Shown: positions 30,510 through 32,586 of the stretch, one piece after another
Layout: the number at the start of each line of letters is the position of its first letter
Position numbering within the stretch: position 1 is the first letter of the stretch
From: UBA2965 sp036526135
GTDB taxonomy: Bacteria > Pseudomonadota > Gammaproteobacteria > Pseudomonadales > Azotimanducaceae
Length of the DNA: 32,586 nt
Reading direction: 5' to 3'
NCBI GenBank assembly: GCA_036526135.1
Contig: DATCZA010000069.1
Span: forward strand, 1-32,586
Program-made: the position numbers and the translations under genes
The notes under the pieces: generated by a model
Seen by the model: only the letters and a program-made list of their open reading frames with translations
What the model was told of the DNA's origin: nothing
The model's database searches: none

Positions 30510-31718
30510 GTGTCGCAAGCCACGCCGGTCAACCTGACGGCCCGTTACCCGGAACTCGATAACGGGCCGGTCCGAGCGGACGTCTACTGGCAGCCCGAGA
30601 TCTTCGATCAGGAAATAGAGCGTATCTTCAGGCCGACCTGGCACTGCGTCGGCAGAGAGGAGCAGATCACCGCGACGGGGGAGTTCTTCGTCAAGGAACT
30701 GCCGACGTTCGAGTTTTCGGTCATCGTTGCCCGAGGCGACGACGGCGCCGTCCGGGCGTTTCTCAATGCCTGTCCCCACCGGGGCAACCAGGTGGAGCTG
30801 ACGGCGTGCGGTCGCCGCAGCGCGTTCACCTGCAAGTTTCACGCGTGGAGCTACGACCTGAAAGGCCGGCTCAAGTCCGTCCCCGACGAGGCGGGCTTTC
30901 CCGGTCTGGACAAGGCGGCCATCGGGCTGACCGAGTTTCCCTGCGAGACCTGGCAGGGCTTCGTCTTCGTCAATCTCAACGAGAATCCGCCCGTGAGCCT
31001 CATCGACTATCTGGGCGAGCAGGGCGCCGATCTCGAGGGTTATCCGTTTGACCAGGGCACGGCACGCTTTCAGTTCGCGGGCGAGGTGGAGACCAACTGG
31101 AAGTTTCTGGTGGATTCGTTCTGCGAAACCTACCACGTCCCGTTTCTGCACCGGCGAACCATCCACAGCACCATGGCGGGGCCGGACAACCCCCACGGCC
31201 GCGTCGTGGACGTGCGCCTGAAGGGCGATCACCGGACCACCTCGGTATGGGGCAATCGGGCTTACGAACCCAAAACCGTGCAGGCCATGGCCTTGACCCA
31301 TACCCCGGGGGTGTCGATCACCAGCGCCGGGGCCGACACCGTGCAGCTGCCCAGAGGTCTCAACCAGACGCGCTCGCCGAACTGGTCCATCGACGTCACC
31401 GTCTTTTTTCCAGGGTTCGTCTGCGTCATCGGCGCCGGCATGTACTTCACTCACCAGATGTGGCCTCTGGCCGCCAACCGGACCCGCTGGGAGATGACCG
31501 GGTATCTGCGTCCCGCCGCCAACGCGGCGGAGCGATTCGGCCAGGAACACGCCATGGTGGAGCTTCGCGACGCGGTGCTGGAGGATGCCAACACCCTTGA
31601 ACGAATGCAGCGCAACGTGGCGACGGGGCTCATCAGGGCCTTCCACTTTCACGATCACGAGCTGTCGCTGCGATATCAGCACCACACCGTCTGTCGGCAC
31701 CTGGGAATCGATCCGTGA
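30510..31718 (+). CDS. Rieske non-heme iron oxygenase, alpha subunit (second of two)
   Basis: A 402-residue oxygenase. The Rieske ligands are C88-P-H90 (NACPHRGN) and C108-KF-H111 (CKFHAWSY). The catalytic iron ligands are H209 and H214 in ETYHVPFLH, with an acidic residue in VLEDANTLERMQ near the C-terminus. It differs clearly from the first Rieske enzyme and belongs to the group of alpha-only oxygenases acting on large substrates; the exact substrate is unknown. GAGGGGAG (30493-30500) touches the ATG at 30501 but lies 9 nt before the GTG at 30510, so the GTG is preferred. The 119-residue gene overlaps its end as GTGA. No reductase is adjacent; a cytochrome c gene follows two genes later. 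Confidence 0.94.
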   Translation: MSQATPVNLTARYPELDNGPVRADVYWQPEIFDQEIERIFRPTWHCVGREEQITATGEFFVKELPTFEFSVIVARGDDGAVRAFLNACPHRGNQVELTACGRRSAFTCKFHAWSYDLKGRLKSVPDEAGFPGLDKAAIGLTEFPCETWQGFVFVNLNENPPVSLIDYLGEQGADLEGYPFDQGTARFQFAGEVETNWKFLVDSFCETYHVPFLHRRTIHSTMAGPDNPHGRVVDVRLKGDHRTTSVWGNRAYEPKTVQAMALTHTPGVSITSAGADTVQLPRGLNQTRSPNWSIDVTVFFPGFVCVIGAGMYFTHQMWPLAANRTRWEMTGYLRPAANAAERFGQEHAMVELRDAVLEDANTLERMQRNVATGLIRAFHFHDHELSLRYQHHTVCRHLGIDP

Positions 31719-32074
31719 CCGACATGACCCAGCGTCTCCCGGACGGCTTTGGCGCTCTCGAGTCCTACTGCGAGAAGTGGTGCCTGCCCGACTCCGGCTC
31801 CCGGAATCGGGCGCGAATCGACGCCCCGATGGATGAACTTCAGGACTTCTATCAGGGCATGCTTCCCCTCGCCGGCCGCGCGCTGGATCACCTCAGCGGT
31901 TTCCAGCTTGGGGAGCTCGAAGCTCGTGAAGCCGACCTGTTGAAGCTCCTCCTGTCTCTTGCCGAGGTGGGCCCGGCGGTGGAGTGGTTCGGTCAACCCC
32001 GCGTGATCGACGGGTATCCGGAAGACAAATTTCCCCTCGTTCTGGCACTCGATGATCTTGCGGCCCAACGGTAG
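31715..32074 (+). CDS. 119-residue protein coupled to the second Rieske oxygenase
   Basis: A soluble, mainly helical acidic protein. Its GTG start overlaps the Rieske gene stop as GTGA, a sign of translational coupling; an ATG at 31724 would remove three residues. Visible features are LPDGFGALESYCEKWCLP near the N-terminus with two Cys, a helical core (MDELQDFYQGMLPLAGRALDHL, shown here without flanks as DELQDFYQGML), then LLKLLLSLAEVGPAVEWFGQP and DKFPLVLALDDL. No domain with a known name is recognised. Position suggests an accessory factor of the oxygenase, such as an assembly or substrate-release protein; that is inference only. Confidence 0.8.
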   Translation: MTDMTQRLPDGFGALESYCEKWCLPDSGSRNRARIDAPMDELQDFYQGMLPLAGRALDHLSGFQLGELEAREADLLKLLLSLAEVGPAVEWFGQPRVIDGYPEDKFPLVLALDDLAAQR

Positions 32075-32096
32075 TCGGCAAGAATGCGGGCGGCTG

Positions 32097-32586
32097 GTGC
32101 CCGCTTATCGTCGACCAGGTCATGTGCTGCTCGCCTGCCTGTTGTTGGCGCTTGGATTTTCGGTTGAAGCTGAAATCGCTTCCCCCGATGCCGCGCGACG
32201 CGGCGAGGCGCTCTACGGCGAGCACTGCGCGAGCTGCCATCTGCTGTCCCTGCGGGGTTCGGCTCACGGCGCCGCGCTGCGGGGGCCGGGTTTCCGGGAT
32301 CGCTGGCAGGGCACGTCCACCTCGGAGCTGCTGCGCTACAACCAGGCCAACATGCCGCCGGGCGAATCCGCATCGCTGCGTGACGAAGAGCACGTGGCCA
32401 TCGTTACGTATCTGCTGGAAGCGAACGATTGGCTGGACGCGACGTCGCCCTTCGACTTCTCGACGCCGCGCCGGATAGGCGGCGGCGCGGACCCCGAGCC
32501 GGATTCGGGCGAGGCGCTCGACTCGTGGGGCGAGGCCTCCAGCATCGACGCCATCGCCCGCAGCCGGTCTGCTTTCGTCAACCGGA
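32097..32586 (+). CDS. Exported c-type cytochrome, cut by window end
   Basis: An open frame running off the right edge. From the GTG at 32097 it reads MPAYRRPGH then a hydrophobic core (VLLACLLLALGFSVEA), a good export signal. The heme site CASCH is at 32226-32240, and NMPPG supplies a likely axial Met. The frame is also open from an ATG at 32052, which would overlap the previous gene by 23 nt; neither start has a clear ribosome binding site. After the heme domain comes a Gly-, Asp- and Ser-rich linker (about 32470-32540) and the sequence continues with SAFVNR. A similar linker precedes the quinoprotein part of some PQQ alcohol dehydrogenases, so a fusion is possible but not shown. Confidence 0.8.
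   Translation, partial: MPAYRRPGHVLLACLLLALGFSVEAEIASPDAARRGEALYGEHCASCHLLSLRGSAHGAALRGPGFRDRWQGTSTSELLRYNQANMPPGESASLRDEEHVAIVTYLLEANDWLDATSPFDFSTPRRIGGGADPEPDSGEALDSWGEASSIDAIARSRSAFVNR

Noticed and set aside
1..32586. tRNA, rRNA, CRISPR, transposase, integrase or attachment sites
   Set aside because: Looked for on both strands by eye; no cloverleaf with a CCA-type end, no regular repeat array and no DDE or tyrosine-recombinase motifs were seen.

Overview
The window is GC-rich, densely coded chromosomal DNA with few non-coding gaps. No rRNA, tRNA, CRISPR array, insertion sequence or phage module is visible. A YhcB/ZapG-type (DUF1043) protein at 5857-6336 and the enhanced-Shine-Dalgarno, TTGnnn/TATAAT-like promoter style point to a gammaproteobacterium. 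The crowd of oxygenases and acyl-CoA enzymes suggests one that degrades hydrocarbons, terpenoids, steroids or similar hydrophobic compounds. Genus cannot be read from the sequence.

Layout, left to right. (1) 1-2036: a CYP153-type cytochrome P450 and a TetR regulator in one operon, with a perfect inverted-repeat operator in the promoter. (2) 2054-5149, minus strand: a carotenoid-cleavage-oxygenase homologue, a secreted di-heme peroxidase and a DUF35 acyl-CoA-binding-type protein. (3) 5289-6336: MaoC hydratase and ZapG-like protein. (4) 6350-11867, minus strand: a five-gene operon of SDR, D-aminoacylase-like amidohydrolase, aldo/keto reductase, luciferase-like monooxygenase and acetoacetate-decarboxylase-like protein. 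(5) 11970-16152, plus strand, divergent from (4): Tat-exported aldo/keto-reductase-like protein, MDR oxidoreductase, a 78-residue unknown, a Rieske oxygenase and a four-helix membrane protein. (6) 16149-19367, minus strand: secreted DUF3604 protein, small membrane protein and a two-gene YeeE/YedE sulfur transporter. (7) 19627-24175: thiolase, histidine phosphatase, dienoyl-CoA-isomerase-like crotonase and acyl-CoA synthetase, a beta-oxidation-type set. (8) 24234-27924, minus strand: FKBP isomerase, a Cys-rich SGNH hydrolase and a Baeyer-Villiger-type monooxygenase. (9) 28053-32586: BBE-type FAD oxidase, arylamine N-acetyltransferase, a second Rieske oxygenase with a coupled 119-residue unknown, and a cytochrome c cut by the window end.

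Functionally the genes fit activation of hydrophobic substrates by oxygenases (P450, two Rieske enzymes, BVMO, luciferase-like enzyme, carotenoid-oxygenase homologue), followed by dehydrogenation or reduction (SDR, AKR, MDR) and CoA-dependent chain breakdown (ligase, isomerase, hydratase, thiolase). No ferredoxin or reductase for the P450 or Rieske enzymes is present here, so electrons must come from genes elsewhere.

The most unusual element is a compact independent transcription unit at about 22424-22578, in the gap between the crotonase and acyl-CoA synthetase genes. It has a near-consensus promoter, a 13-nt perfect match to the complement of the 16S rRNA 3' end, a 14-codon ORF and a perfect intrinsic terminator. 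A second regulatory signal is a 16/17-nt element found directly upstream of two genes in the divergent operons (4) and (5).
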